Assembly: GCF_900114745.1 (NCBI RefSeq)
Contig: NZ_FOUB01000005.1
Span: 62,001-126,000 of the forward strand
DNA: 64,000 bases
From: Nitrosomonas communis
Lineage (GTDB): Bacteria; Pseudomonadota; Gammaproteobacteria; Burkholderiales; Nitrosomonadaceae
Reading direction: 5' to 3'
Shown: one piece after another, positions 38,024-47,500 of the stretch
How the letters are laid out: every line of letters begins with the position of its first letter
Numbering within the stretch: position 1 is the first letter of the stretch
Program-made: the position numbers and the translations under genes
The notes under the pieces: generated by a model
Seen by the model: only the letters and a program-made list of their open reading frames with translations
Told to the model about the DNA's origin: nothing
Databases searched by the model: none

Positions 38024-38797
38024 ATGAGTTTTGTACCAGAGCGGGATCCTTGGCTGGTTGTCGTTGAGTTATCCTGTTCGGATGATACTCCTCTGCCCAG
38101 CATCCATTTGTTGAATGAATTGGAAAAAAATAGAGTCAGTCGTTTCCTGCGAATCAATGATCAAAGGAGTTTCATCGCTGCTCACACGTTGAAACGATTA
38201 ATGCTTTCCGAAGCTACTGATGAAGAGCCGGCGTTTTTACAATTTAGCACCAGTGAATTCGGTAAACCAGAATTGGTTGGGCAAGACGTAATACATTTTA
38301 ATATTTCTCATACACATGGCATGGTGGCGGTTGTCTGTTCGAAGTTTGAATCAATTGGTGTCGATGTAGAGCGCTTGCAAACTATCGAATTGGATATGCT
38401 CTGGATGAATCATGTTTTTACAAACGAGGAAATTGAAGCAATTAGAAAAGCTCCGGATAGTATGTTAGCTCTCATGAGGCATTGGACTGCGAAGGAGGCA
38501 GTGATGAAGGCTGATGGCAGGGGGATGTCATTGCCGATGAATGAAATAAGAATAATAGAAAAATTCGCCATCTCGCCCGACTCACTCTGGAAGCTGAGGC
38601 AATATTACCCTTCTCCATACCATGTTTTATCTTTAGCCTATAAACAATCGAATAGCACTACAACAGAAAAATCACCAGTAATATGTTTCTCCATAGATGA
38701 GGAGGAACTTTGGAGATGGGCTGAAAGCGGTTATCTCCCTCAACAATGGGCAGTTGTAAGTGAAGTATGTTCATCTCAATACAATCTTCTACCTTAA
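38024..38797 (+). CDS. Sfp-type 4'-phosphopantetheinyl transferase
   Basis: A 257-residue protein from ATG 38024 (a TTG start at 37994 is possible). FNISHTHGMVAVV, SIGVDVERL and HWTAKEAVMKADGRGMSL are the three Sfp/Gsp motifs, with Asp/Glu residues for magnesium. It attaches the CoA-derived arm to the two carrier domains of the NRPS. No clear ribosome-binding site; it follows mbtH by 93 bases. Confidence 0.93.
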   Translation: MSFVPERDPWLVVVELSCSDDTPLPSIHLLNELEKNRVSRFLRINDQRSFIAAHTLKRLMLSEATDEEPAFLQFSTSEFGKPELVGQDVIHFNISHTHGMVAVVCSKFESIGVDVERLQTIELDMLWMNHVFTNEEIEAIRKAPDSMLALMRHWTAKEAVMKADGRGMSLPMNEIRIIEKFAISPDSLWKLRQYYPSPYHVLSLAYKQSNSTTTEKSPVICFSIDEEELWRWAESGYLPQQWAVVSEVCSSQYNLLP

Positions 38798-38822
38798 CTT
38801 TAAGCAAAAGAAAGTGACCAAA

Positions 38823-40112
38823 ATGGAATATAAATATATAAGAGATACTTATGCGTGCCCTAGTGATGAATCGAAAATGTACGATGAGTTTCTAATGCCT
38901 GTAAGTTCAAAAGGAATGTGGGTCTGGTTTGATGAACAGGATGAACCCTATTTGGATTTAGTGCTTAACTATAGTTCTGTAAATTTTGGGCATTGCTATC
39001 CGCCAATTGTCAGTATAGTCAAGGAAGTAATAGAAAGGGTAGATCAAATTCATTCATTTCATACAAAAGACAAACTTGAATTGAGTGAATATTTTTCCAA
39101 AAAGGTAAGCAAAAGTGAAAATTATGTTACCTATTTCAATGTAGGAGGTTCGGCAGCTGTTTCTGATGCCATTAGGTTATGTCGTTATGCTACCGGTAAA
39201 AGATATGTTATCTCGTTTGATGGCTCCTTTCATGGTGTAAGTGATGGGGCAGTCTCTGTAACAGATAAACGCTTGGTAGTAAAGGATCAATTTGGAATTC
39301 CTGTATCAGATTATACATTTTCCGTTCCGTTTCCTAGCAAGCATAATAATGTAACGATTAATGATTCTCTAGAAAGAATTGAAAAACTTATCCTGGATTA
39401 TGATGTTGCCGCAGTTATTGTTGAACCGGTACAAGGTGCAGGTGGATTCGTTATTCCCAAAGATTCTTTTCTTTTAGAGCTAAGCAATCTTTGCAAACGT
39501 AAAGATGTAAAATTAATTATTGACGAGATACAAGTGGGCTTCGGAAGAACAGGCTCTTTTTTTGCGCATCAGCAATTTGGAGTACATGAGCCAGATATCG
39601 TACTTCTATCAAAATCAATAGCAGGCGGCTATTTTCCAGTTAGTGCTGTCATAGCACGTCCCGAACTTTACTCGAAAGTGTCTCCTAGAGGCACTGCCTT
39701 CCAAACCACATTCAACAATAGCTCTTTTGGGTTAGGAATAGCGAATCAATTAATGAAATTAGTAGAAAAAGAAAAACTTTTTGATGGTTTGGTTGAAAAA
39801 GGTAAAGTTTTCCTCGAAAAAATAGCTTTTTTAAGCAATAGCCCTTATGTAGCTGATTTAAGAGGAATGGGATTTGCGATAGCCTTCGATATTATTGATC
39901 CGATATCAAAGTTGCCATCGGATCAATTAGCTAAAACATTCGTTTCTCAATGCTTAAAGGAGCATGTGATAACTTATGCGTGTGGCATCAATTTTAATAG
40001 TATCAAAATTATTCCATCATTAGTAATTACCGATGATGAAATGGATCTGGTAGCTGACAGACTTAATAAATGCCTGCAAAGATTTCATGATTTTGTAAAG
40101 TTAGCAGCTTAA
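38823..40112 (+). CDS. Class III PLP-dependent aminotransferase
   Basis: Start at ATG 38823 (MEYKYIRDTYACPSDESK), 429 residues; the frame open from 38760 overlaps the transferase gene and is less likely. YFNVGGSAAVSDAIRL, FHGVSDGAVSV, LIIDEIQVGFGRTGSFFAHQ and the lysine in LLSKSIAGGYFPVSAVIA mark the fold-type I class III family (acetylornithine, GABA, beta-alanine aminotransferases). The substrate is unknown. Since the first NRPS adenylation domain looks beta-alanine-specific, supplying beta-alanine from malonate semialdehyde is a reasonable guess. Markedly AT-rich, unlike the housekeeping genes, suggesting transfer. Confidence 0.86.
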   Translation: MEYKYIRDTYACPSDESKMYDEFLMPVSSKGMWVWFDEQDEPYLDLVLNYSSVNFGHCYPPIVSIVKEVIERVDQIHSFHTKDKLELSEYFSKKVSKSENYVTYFNVGGSAAVSDAIRLCRYATGKRYVISFDGSFHGVSDGAVSVTDKRLVVKDQFGIPVSDYTFSVPFPSKHNNVTINDSLERIEKLILDYDVAAVIVEPVQGAGGFVIPKDSFLLELSNLCKRKDVKLIIDEIQVGFGRTGSFFAHQQFGVHEPDIVLLSKSIAGGYFPVSAVIARPELYSKVSPRGTAFQTTFNNSSFGLGIANQLMKLVEKEKLFDGLVEKGKVFLEKIAFLSNSPYVADLRGMGFAIAFDIIDPISKLPSDQLAKTFVSQCLKEHVITYACGINFNSIKIIPSLVITDDEMDLVADRLNKCLQRFHDFVKLAA

Positions 40113-40119
40113 AGTTAAT

Positions 40120-41037
40120 ATGAAACTACTTTATATCGGGGTTTGCAAAGAGAATCTCGAGAAATATTACCCATCTTATATTAAGGGAGAATTTTTAGAG
40201 GGTACATTTACTGAGGGCGAACTGGTAAATACAATAAAAATTAAAAATATTGACGTGTTGATGATAGATGTCTTTCATTTAACCTTTTCAAAATATTTAT
40301 TACAGCAATTAAAGGGGCAAGTGAAATTAATTAATTTTCAATATCAGTCTATTGATTCTTTGATTGATTTAGATGAAGCAAAGAATTGTGGTATTGAAGT
40401 TTTAAGTTTACCTAAAGACCTTTATTGTAATGAAGTTGCTGAGTTTGCAGTTACTCAACTGCTATGTGCTTGTAAGAACATGATTCAATTTGACAAATCT
40501 GTTAAAAATGGGGAGTGGAATCAAGCGACCAGTACGAATTTCACATTGCGAGGCAAAACTCTTGGCGTTGTGGGCTTTGGGAAGATTGGCAGACGGATAG
40601 TTGAGCTATGCAATGGATGGGGAATGAAAATTTTAGTTACACGTAAGCATTTGAATAAGGATGAAGATATTGAGAATGTAACTTTTGTCAACTTTCCATA
40701 TTTAATTGAAAACAGTCATTTCATAATTTTTGCTCTTCCCATCAAGAGCGACACTTTCCATATGTTGAATGAGAGTCATGTTGAGAAGATATGCAGCAAT
40801 TCGATCATAGTCAACATTTCAAGAGGAAATATTGTGGATGAGATAGCTATAGCTAAGTCTTTAAGATCTGGTAAGTTGCATAGATATTGTGCAGATGTAT
40901 TTTCGCATGAACCAATAAATATAGACCACCCCTTGCTCAAAAGCGAGAAGACTTTATTATCCCCGCATATAGCTTGGGCTACTGAAGAAACTCTGAAAAA
41001 GACCTTTAATGTATGGTTCCATCAGATGGCTATTTAA
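40120..41037 (+). CDS. D-isomer-specific 2-hydroxyacid dehydrogenase
   Basis: A 305-residue enzyme, somewhat short for the family. LGVVGFGKIGRRIVELCNGWGMKILVTRKH is the NAD-binding Rossmann motif, and the catalytic Arg, Glu and His are likely those in NISRGNIVDE, CADVFSHEP and LSPHIAWATEE. It would interconvert a 2-keto acid and a D-2-hydroxyacid. It follows the aminotransferase by 7 bases and shares its low GC content, so they form one imported unit. It may make a hydroxyacid or keto precursor for the NRPS; this is inference. Confidence 0.85.
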   Translation: MKLLYIGVCKENLEKYYPSYIKGEFLEGTFTEGELVNTIKIKNIDVLMIDVFHLTFSKYLLQQLKGQVKLINFQYQSIDSLIDLDEAKNCGIEVLSLPKDLYCNEVAEFAVTQLLCACKNMIQFDKSVKNGEWNQATSTNFTLRGKTLGVVGFGKIGRRIVELCNGWGMKILVTRKHLNKDEDIENVTFVNFPYLIENSHFIIFALPIKSDTFHMLNESHVEKICSNSIIVNISRGNIVDEIAIAKSLRSGKLHRYCADVFSHEPINIDHPLLKSEKTLLSPHIAWATEETLKKTFNVWFHQMAI

Positions 41038-41487
41038 AAAATATTAGGGAACTCATCTTCAGTTTGCTTGAATGCAATTTTTAATGCCAGGGGATTTAAG
41101 TCAAGAGAGCCATCCATAATCATGGATTAACTTATCTTTTATAATTTTATTTAATATGATAAAAGAATATTATTTGAATATTTTATTATTCCTTTTAAAA
41201 GAATAGGATTATAAAGACGAAAAGTTAAGCTTATATAATATGACTGAGGTTAAACCTTCAGCTATTATTTTCATTACCACATTCCTTGATTACATAATCC
41301 TCTCATGAGTAAATTGTTTACAAGCTTATTCCATTTCCAAATCAAAAATGACGCGAAGGCGAGCTGCAGACAATATCAATAATACAGCAAGGTGAAGCCG
41401 ACAAGGTCAGTTTTGATTTGGAAATGAAATTAGTGATATAACATGCCAATTAACCCAGTGTAGCAGTCTTTTAAAAAAGGAAAATAT
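41038..41487. other. 450-bp gap with element copy G
   Basis: No gene in about 290 bases of very AT-rich sequence after the dehydrogenase stop. Copy G occupies 41328-41430. The last 57 bases hold the start region of the TPR gene with an AAGGA ribosome-binding site. Confidence 0.65.
41328..41430 (-). repeat. Copy G of the ~100-bp interspersed element
   Basis: Ends ATTCCATTTCCAAATCAAAA and TTTTGATTTGGAAATGAAAT are inverted with two mismatches. The core is AATAATACAGCAAGGTGAAG. Full length, inside the biosynthetic locus, between the dehydrogenase and TPR genes. Confidence 0.93.
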
Positions 41488-42672
41488 ATGTTTCAGTGGA
41501 ATGCCAAAACAAAAAACCAAACCTCAGAAGTTGTGGAGCAAAACAGTAATTCTATTAATGTAGATCAGGAAACCACGACATCAATTCCGACAACTAATAA
41601 AAATATTGGCAAATTCGGGGGAGGGAAGGATCTAAATGCATCGTTTGAAGCTGCTCAAGGGTTAATAAAAGCAAAACGCTTTGATGAGGCTCAACAAGTT
41701 TTTGAGACTATCTTGAAGAAAAATCCTGATGTTGCGGCTGCTTATGTGGGTTTAGGCAATATTCTTGCTGCTAAAAAACAGTATGATGATGCGCTCGAAC
41801 ACTACTCCGCGGCTCTTCATGTAAAAAAGAATTTTGTGCCTGCACTTATCATGTCCGGAAATGTATATGCACGTCAAAACCTCAATGAAAAGGCAATAGA
41901 AAAATTCAAGGAATCCATAAATATTAATCCTGCAATGGTAAATGCAAGTTTAGGATTGAGTCGAGTATATGCCAAGACTGGTCGACATGAAGATGCAATT
42001 GATTGCCTGAAAAAAGTGCTCGAGCAAAATCCCCAGCTTGAAGTAGCTCGGCTTATGCTGGCTAGAATCTATCAGCGTAAAGGGCTTCACGATGTTGCTC
42101 TACAAGAAACTACAAAAGCCACCACGAGTAATCCTGATTCTTGGCAAGCATTTCTAAGTCTTGCAAAGTTGCTTGTGGCACAAGGAAATTACAAGCAAGC
42201 TATTACCGCGTGCCAAAGTGCAATTGACTTAAAATCAGATAATGCTCAGCTTCACTGTATCATGGGACGTTCCTACGCGGCGATGGGTGAATACGATCTA
42301 GCATTAAAGGCATTTAAAATAGCAAATGAGATTGCACCACGTCTTCTAGCCGCTAAGCTAGGGATTGCTCGTATGTACCTGGAACAAAATAATTTATCAG
42401 AAGGAAAGAAAATCCTAGTTGAGTTGAGCAAAGGCAATCGGAATTTAGGAGAAGTACATCGACTACTTGCTGAGATTATGATGCGTCAAAATTTATATGC
42501 CGATGCGATTGATGAGTTCAAAGCTGCGATTTTTCATGGCAAGGATCTAGAAAAAAAATATCCAGAACTGCTCTCTATTCCTCATCGTTCAGGCGAAGAG
42601 CAGCAAACAGCAAAAGCTTATAAAGAAATTTTCGATAGAATTGTAACCTCTTCTTCTATTAAACAGGCTTAG
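41488..42672 (+). CDS. TPR-repeat protein, 394 aa
   Basis: A soluble protein with a 45-residue polar N-terminus (NQTSEVVEQN, QETTTSIPTTN) and about nine tetratricopeptide repeats from residue 50 to 370 (e.g. AAYVGLGNILAAKKQYDDALEHYSAAL, FVPALIMSGNVYARQNLNEKAIEKF). No signal peptide or other domain. TPR arrays scaffold protein complexes. Its place between the precursor genes and the synthetase suggests a link to the NRPS locus, but this is not shown. Confidence 0.8.
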   Translation: MFQWNAKTKNQTSEVVEQNSNSINVDQETTTSIPTTNKNIGKFGGGKDLNASFEAAQGLIKAKRFDEAQQVFETILKKNPDVAAAYVGLGNILAAKKQYDDALEHYSAALHVKKNFVPALIMSGNVYARQNLNEKAIEKFKESININPAMVNASLGLSRVYAKTGRHEDAIDCLKKVLEQNPQLEVARLMLARIYQRKGLHDVALQETTKATTSNPDSWQAFLSLAKLLVAQGNYKQAITACQSAIDLKSDNAQLHCIMGRSYAAMGEYDLALKAFKIANEIAPRLLAAKLGIARMYLEQNNLSEGKKILVELSKGNRNLGEVHRLLAEIMMRQNLYADAIDEFKAAIFHGKDLEKKYPELLSIPHRSGEEQQTAKAYKEIFDRIVTSSSIKQA

Positions 42673-42894
42673 GATGTTACATTTTTAATAAAAAGAAATG
42701 CTTATTAATTTTTTTCTGCAGAATAAAAATAAAAACCCAAATAAAGATTGAATATCATCTTCGTATGATTTTGGTATTCAATTTAATATTTATTCCAGAA
42801 AATCAATTATAGATATGCTAGTGAAGTATAGTTCCAGCTTATATTAACCAAATATCACGGAAACTTTGGTGTAAATTGACAATAGTAATGGTGA

Positions 42895-43938
42895 ATGAGA
42901 AGACAGATGGGATTGAATAATTTACGCAATTTAATTCGAAAAGTATCATCAGCTCAAAGTTATCGAAATATAATCATTACTATCATTAGAGCAAAAACAT
43001 CGCTCATTAGTTTATTTTGCTCGGTCATCTTGACCTCAGGTATCGTGAATGCAGCCAATGTATACAGCATCCAGTGGATTACACCTCCCGCTACTGCACC
43101 GGGTTTAAAGCAACAATTTTTTCACAGCAATGCAGCTAAACAAAATGTTAGTTATCATATTTATTTTCCAGATGCATACCATATTCAGAAAGAGAGACGT
43201 TTTCCGGTAATTTATTGGTTGCATGGGCACACCGGTGGCGTAGAGCATTTGCCAATGCTGGCCAAGTATTTTGACCAAGCTATAAAAAATGGCAAATTAC
43301 CACCAGTACTGCTGGTGTTTCCCAATGGAATGGCTGAAAGTATGTGGTGTAATTCAAAAGACGGTGCTGTACCGATGGAAACAGTAATCATCAATGAATT
43401 AATACCTCATATAGATCAGACTTACCGTACCATCCAATCTCGTCATGGTAGGCTTATTGAAGGTTTCAGCATGGGGGGATATGGTGCTGCACGTTTGGGT
43501 ATTAAGTATTCTGATATCTTTGGTGCAGTATCTATACTGGGAGCTGGACCAATGCAATTGGATTTTACCGCATCCAAAGGGCCTAAAGAAAAGGCCCCTG
43601 ATCGCGTCAGGATAATGAAGAATGTTTATGGAAATGATCCTGCCTATTTTAGAGCTATGAGTCCATGGATACTAGGTGAGGAATATGCTGACAAAATACG
43701 TGCTCGTAAAAGTATTATTCGTATCGTAATCGGTGAGCAAGATAACATAAAAGGACCTAATTTGGATTTTGCTGCACATTTAACACGGCTGAGAATGCCT
43801 CATGTCTTACGTGTTATTCCCAACGTTGGTCATGAGCCTATGAAACTTTATCAAGCTATAGGTGGAGCTAACTGGCGTTTTTATACAAAACTATTTAGAG
43901 ATGCGAATCATGGTACTTTTCAGAAGCGCTTTAATTGA
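42895..43938 (+). CDS. Secreted esterase-family alpha/beta hydrolase
   Basis: A 347-residue protein. A long basic N-terminus precedes a hydrophobic stretch (SLISLFCSVILTSGIVNA) with likely cleavage near VNA-AN, so it is probably exported. The catalytic Ser lies in EGFSMGGYGAARLG, HGHTGGVEHLP is the oxyanion region and the Asp and His are probably in IGEQDNIKG and VGHEPMKL. It belongs to the putative esterase family that includes enterochelin esterases. It could trim a released NRPS product or be an unrelated hydrolase. Confidence 0.8.
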   Translation: MRRQMGLNNLRNLIRKVSSAQSYRNIIITIIRAKTSLISLFCSVILTSGIVNAANVYSIQWITPPATAPGLKQQFFHSNAAKQNVSYHIYFPDAYHIQKERRFPVIYWLHGHTGGVEHLPMLAKYFDQAIKNGKLPPVLLVFPNGMAESMWCNSKDGAVPMETVIINELIPHIDQTYRTIQSRHGRLIEGFSMGGYGAARLGIKYSDIFGAVSILGAGPMQLDFTASKGPKEKAPDRVRIMKNVYGNDPAYFRAMSPWILGEEYADKIRARKSIIRIVIGEQDNIKGPNLDFAAHLTRLRMPHVLRVIPNVGHEPMKLYQAIGGANWRFYTKLFRDANHGTFQKRFN

Positions 43939-44015
43939 TTCAATGCTCTTGGTATTCAATTTCATTTCATCCAGATCAGAATATTTTAAGACATGAATGT
44001 TTTGTTGAAGGTCTA

Positions 44016-44118
44016 ATTCCATTTCTAAATCAAAACTGACTTTGTCGGCTTCACCTTGCCGTATTATTTATACTGTCTGCGGCTGGCCTTCGCGTCATTT
44101 TTGATTTGGAAATGGAAT
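44016..44118 (+). repeat. Copy H of the ~100-bp interspersed element (best copy)
   Basis: The best-preserved copy at 103 bases: ends ATTCCATTTCTAAATCAAAA and TTTTGATTTGGAAATGGAAT match as inverted repeats with one mismatch in 20. Between them are GACTTTGTCGGCTTCACC, TATTATTTATACTG and GGCCTTCGCGTCA. It lies between the convergent esterase and NRPS genes. It is flanked by TA on both sides, consistent with a TA target duplication. Confidence 0.95.
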
Positions 44119-44559
44119 AATAACGGCTGATCGTCTGCCATGGCGGAAAGACTTTAGGCCGCATGTCTCACTGGCAACCCGATTGCAGCAAATAGTAAAT
44201 CACGTTAACCACGGCACAAAGACAGGCTTTGCGGGAGTGCCCCATTCTGGATGGCGGCGGTAAATGAGGTTTGATCTTTTCCTATGACGCGTTTGTCATA
44301 TTACTTGCTTAACCTGACCGGTTATGCGCATACTCTTTCCGGGTGATGGACGTCCATACTGTTTGATCCTCCTGGTAAAGTTTCGATAACACTACCAGTG
44401 AGGCGAAGGATAAAGGGTTGGCCGCCACTCAGCCTTATTTCAGGAGTTTTGAAACAGACTCTTAGAAATTTATGCCATCTAATCTGATCGATTCGAGTCT
44501 GACTAGCGTAACGATGACCTTCCAAGGGCCGCCACTGGTAATAATATAGTCATTAACCT
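44119..44559. other. 441-bp gene-free stretch between copy H and the NRPS stop
   Basis: It is more GC-rich than its surroundings. A 67-codon minus-strand frame at 44322-44525 has no recognised homology and no start context. The stretch may be debris of a lost gene, but I cannot name it. Confidence 0.55.
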
Positions 44560-47500
44560 TCATATAACCGGAAACTCAATCATTTCTTCAAGTGTGCTTA
44601 ATAAAGTGTGACACAGCCTTTCAATGCTGCTTTTCTTAAATCTTTTGCCACCATAAGTGAATCGAACAAATAAGCAACCATTCAGAATACCCGCACCAAT
44701 TTCGATGAGATGACGCCGTTGTCCTTGATCAGATTCAGCAAGCTGAATTTTTCCTGTCTCAGCAAGTTGCCCTAAAGGAAAAATATCCTTATCGGATAAA
44801 GGAGCACTGTTCGAGTCACGTGCTCCAGATTGACCGCTGAAATTAAATACAATCTCTGATTCAGGTATCAAATTGATACTAGTCTGCAACTCTTTATCAT
44901 GATTCAAATAGCACAACGCCGAATAACCGATTCCGCGGTTAGGTACTGTCTCTATTTGATGAACTACAGCGCTGACTTGCTCCATGAGCTGAAGATCAGG
45001 ATATACTGTAATCGATAACGGATAGAAACTGGTAAACCACCCCAGTGTGCGCGAAAGATTCAGTTCCACACCAATATCTTCTCGCCCTTGTCCTTCAACT
45101 TTAATCTGAATTTGTGTATTACTGCTAAACCGGCTAAGTGAAATAGCCAAGGCTGCTAATAAAATATTACTAAATTGAGTTTTAAAAAATGGTGCCACCA
45201 CATTTTGAAGATGTTGAATTTTCGCCGGCGCTACTTCTGCGAGAACAGACTGGGTAGTGGCAAGACTATGATCAGGGTCAATGTTATCAACCGGTAAAGA
45301 CTGGAATGTTTGTTTTGAAATACTCAACCAGTATGGTACTTCTTCTTTTATATTGTGTGATTGGGCGTACTCAACAAGAGCTTGTGCCCATTGTTTAAAT
45401 GAACTGGTTTTTATCGGCAGATGAACCTCTTTCGAATCATTTAATTGCCGATATGCTGTCATTAAATCCTCAATTAGTATTGCCCAAGATACGATATCAA
45501 TGACTAAATGATGTGCAATTATCAGTAAACGCCCCCTATGATTTGCTCCGAGGCTAAACCAGCATATTTGAAATAAAGGTCCATATTCGAGATTCAGTGA
45601 TTGTTGAAGATGCTCAAATTCAGTATGGATGATCTGTTCACATTCAATGTCTAGATTATTCGACAAATTAACTATGGAGAAGGGAATAGGCTCTAGAATA
45701 TCTGAGTTATACTGTGTCCAATTGCCATTATCGTCTTGATTGAACCGAATTCTCAAGGCATCATGGTGCGCTGTAACTGCTTCTATAGCCTTACGCATCT
45801 TGTCACAATCTAAAACAGGGGGGGTGGGAATAACCATCCATTGGTTAAAATAATGCGGGTTAACCAGCTTTAGATCAAAAAACCATTGCTGTACAGGCGT
45901 TAGTGGAATGTTGCCAGTTACTAGACCTTGTTCCGCTGCCACTATTTCTCTATCAGCACTTAATGCAATAGCGAGTTCAGCCACAGTTTGATATTTGAAC
46001 ATCTCTTTCAACGTCAGTTGGTAACCTGCTTCGGTTATTCGCGCTACGACACGGATACTCATAATCGAGTCGCCACCAAGCTCAAAAAAATTAGAATTAA
46101 CGCTAACCTTTTCTAGACCAAGTACATTAGCCCAAATACCAGCAAAAAACTTTTCAATAACCGTTTTAGGCTCAACATACTCTTGTGCCTGACTTAGCTC
46201 ATCCTTTGAAGGCTCAGGAAGGGCATTGCGGTCTATTTTTCCAGTAACAGTCAGCGGTAAAGAATCGCATACTGTTAGGAAAGCAGGAATCATGTAATCA
46301 GGAAGACATTTTTTTAAATATGCGCGAAGGTCACTTCCAGTCGGTCTTAAATCGCCCTTAGGGGTCACGTATGCCGCCAGACGCTTAATATCCGCTTTTT
46401 TATGTAAGATTACTATAGCTTGATTGACATTAGGATGTCGGCTTAGCGCAGCCTCGATTTCAGTTAATTCTATACGGTAGCCGCGAATTTTGACCTGATG
46501 ATCAGCGCGTCCCAGAAAACCCAGTTGACCATCAGGCAGCCATCGCCCTAAATCGCCTGTACAGTATAGGCGTGCCCCAGGTTGGGTACTAAACGGATGG
46601 GGTATAAAACTGGCAGCGGTTTGCTCTGGGCGATTAAGATAGCCACGTCCAACACCAATACCACCAATATACAGCTCACCAGGGATGCCAACCGGAACGG
46701 GTTGCATCCAGCGGTCCAGAACATAGACCTCAACATTAGGTAGTGGTTTTCCAAGAGGAGGCTTTTTATGGGGTTCCCAATTAATCGCAAGGGTGGCACC
46801 GATGGTAGTCTCAGTAGGCCCATATCCGTTCATGAATCTCCGATTTTTTCCCCAATGCATAACTAATTCGGGAGCACACGTATCACCACCAACAGTAATT
46901 TTTTTCAATTCATGCAATTCATGCGAGACTTTGGGTAATGCAGCCAATGCAGCTGCAGACAAGGTCACCGAATCAATATGCTGGTTTTTGAGTAACTCAA
47001 TCATTGGGGCTCCCGGCATTAAATTGTCCTTATGAGCCAAATACAATGTTGCACCTGCCATCAGTGTGCGAAAAATTTCACCCAAAGCAGCATCAAAACT
47101 CAAGGAAAGTGTTTGCAACACCTTGTTTTCTGGAGTGATAGCAAATTTTTGAATTTGTGCCGATATCAAGTTGGCTAGATTTCTGTGTTCTATCATTACA
47201 CCTTTGGGTAAACCGGTAGAACCAGAAGTGTAGATGATATAAGCCAGATTCTCAGGCTGCACCTCATTATCAGGCGGTGTAGTTTCATAGCCAGAAATAA
47301 TATCTTGATCTTCGTCCAGCAAAACAAGAGGACAGCAATCAGATGGAATGTGTGCCAATAATTTTTTTTGGGTGATGACTAGAGATGCTGCTGTATCTCG
47401 CAGCATATACTCCATGCGTTCTGGAGGATATGCTGGGTCTAAGGATAAAAATGCACCGCCCGCTTTCATGATTGCAAGCAAACCGATAAAAATCTCGGGT

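Noticed and set aside
44322..44525. 67-codon minus-strand frame downstream of the NRPS
   Set aside because: No homology I recognise and no start signal. I considered an insertion-sequence relic because of a TCTGTTTCAAAACTC-like stretch but could not find matching ends or a transposase motif.
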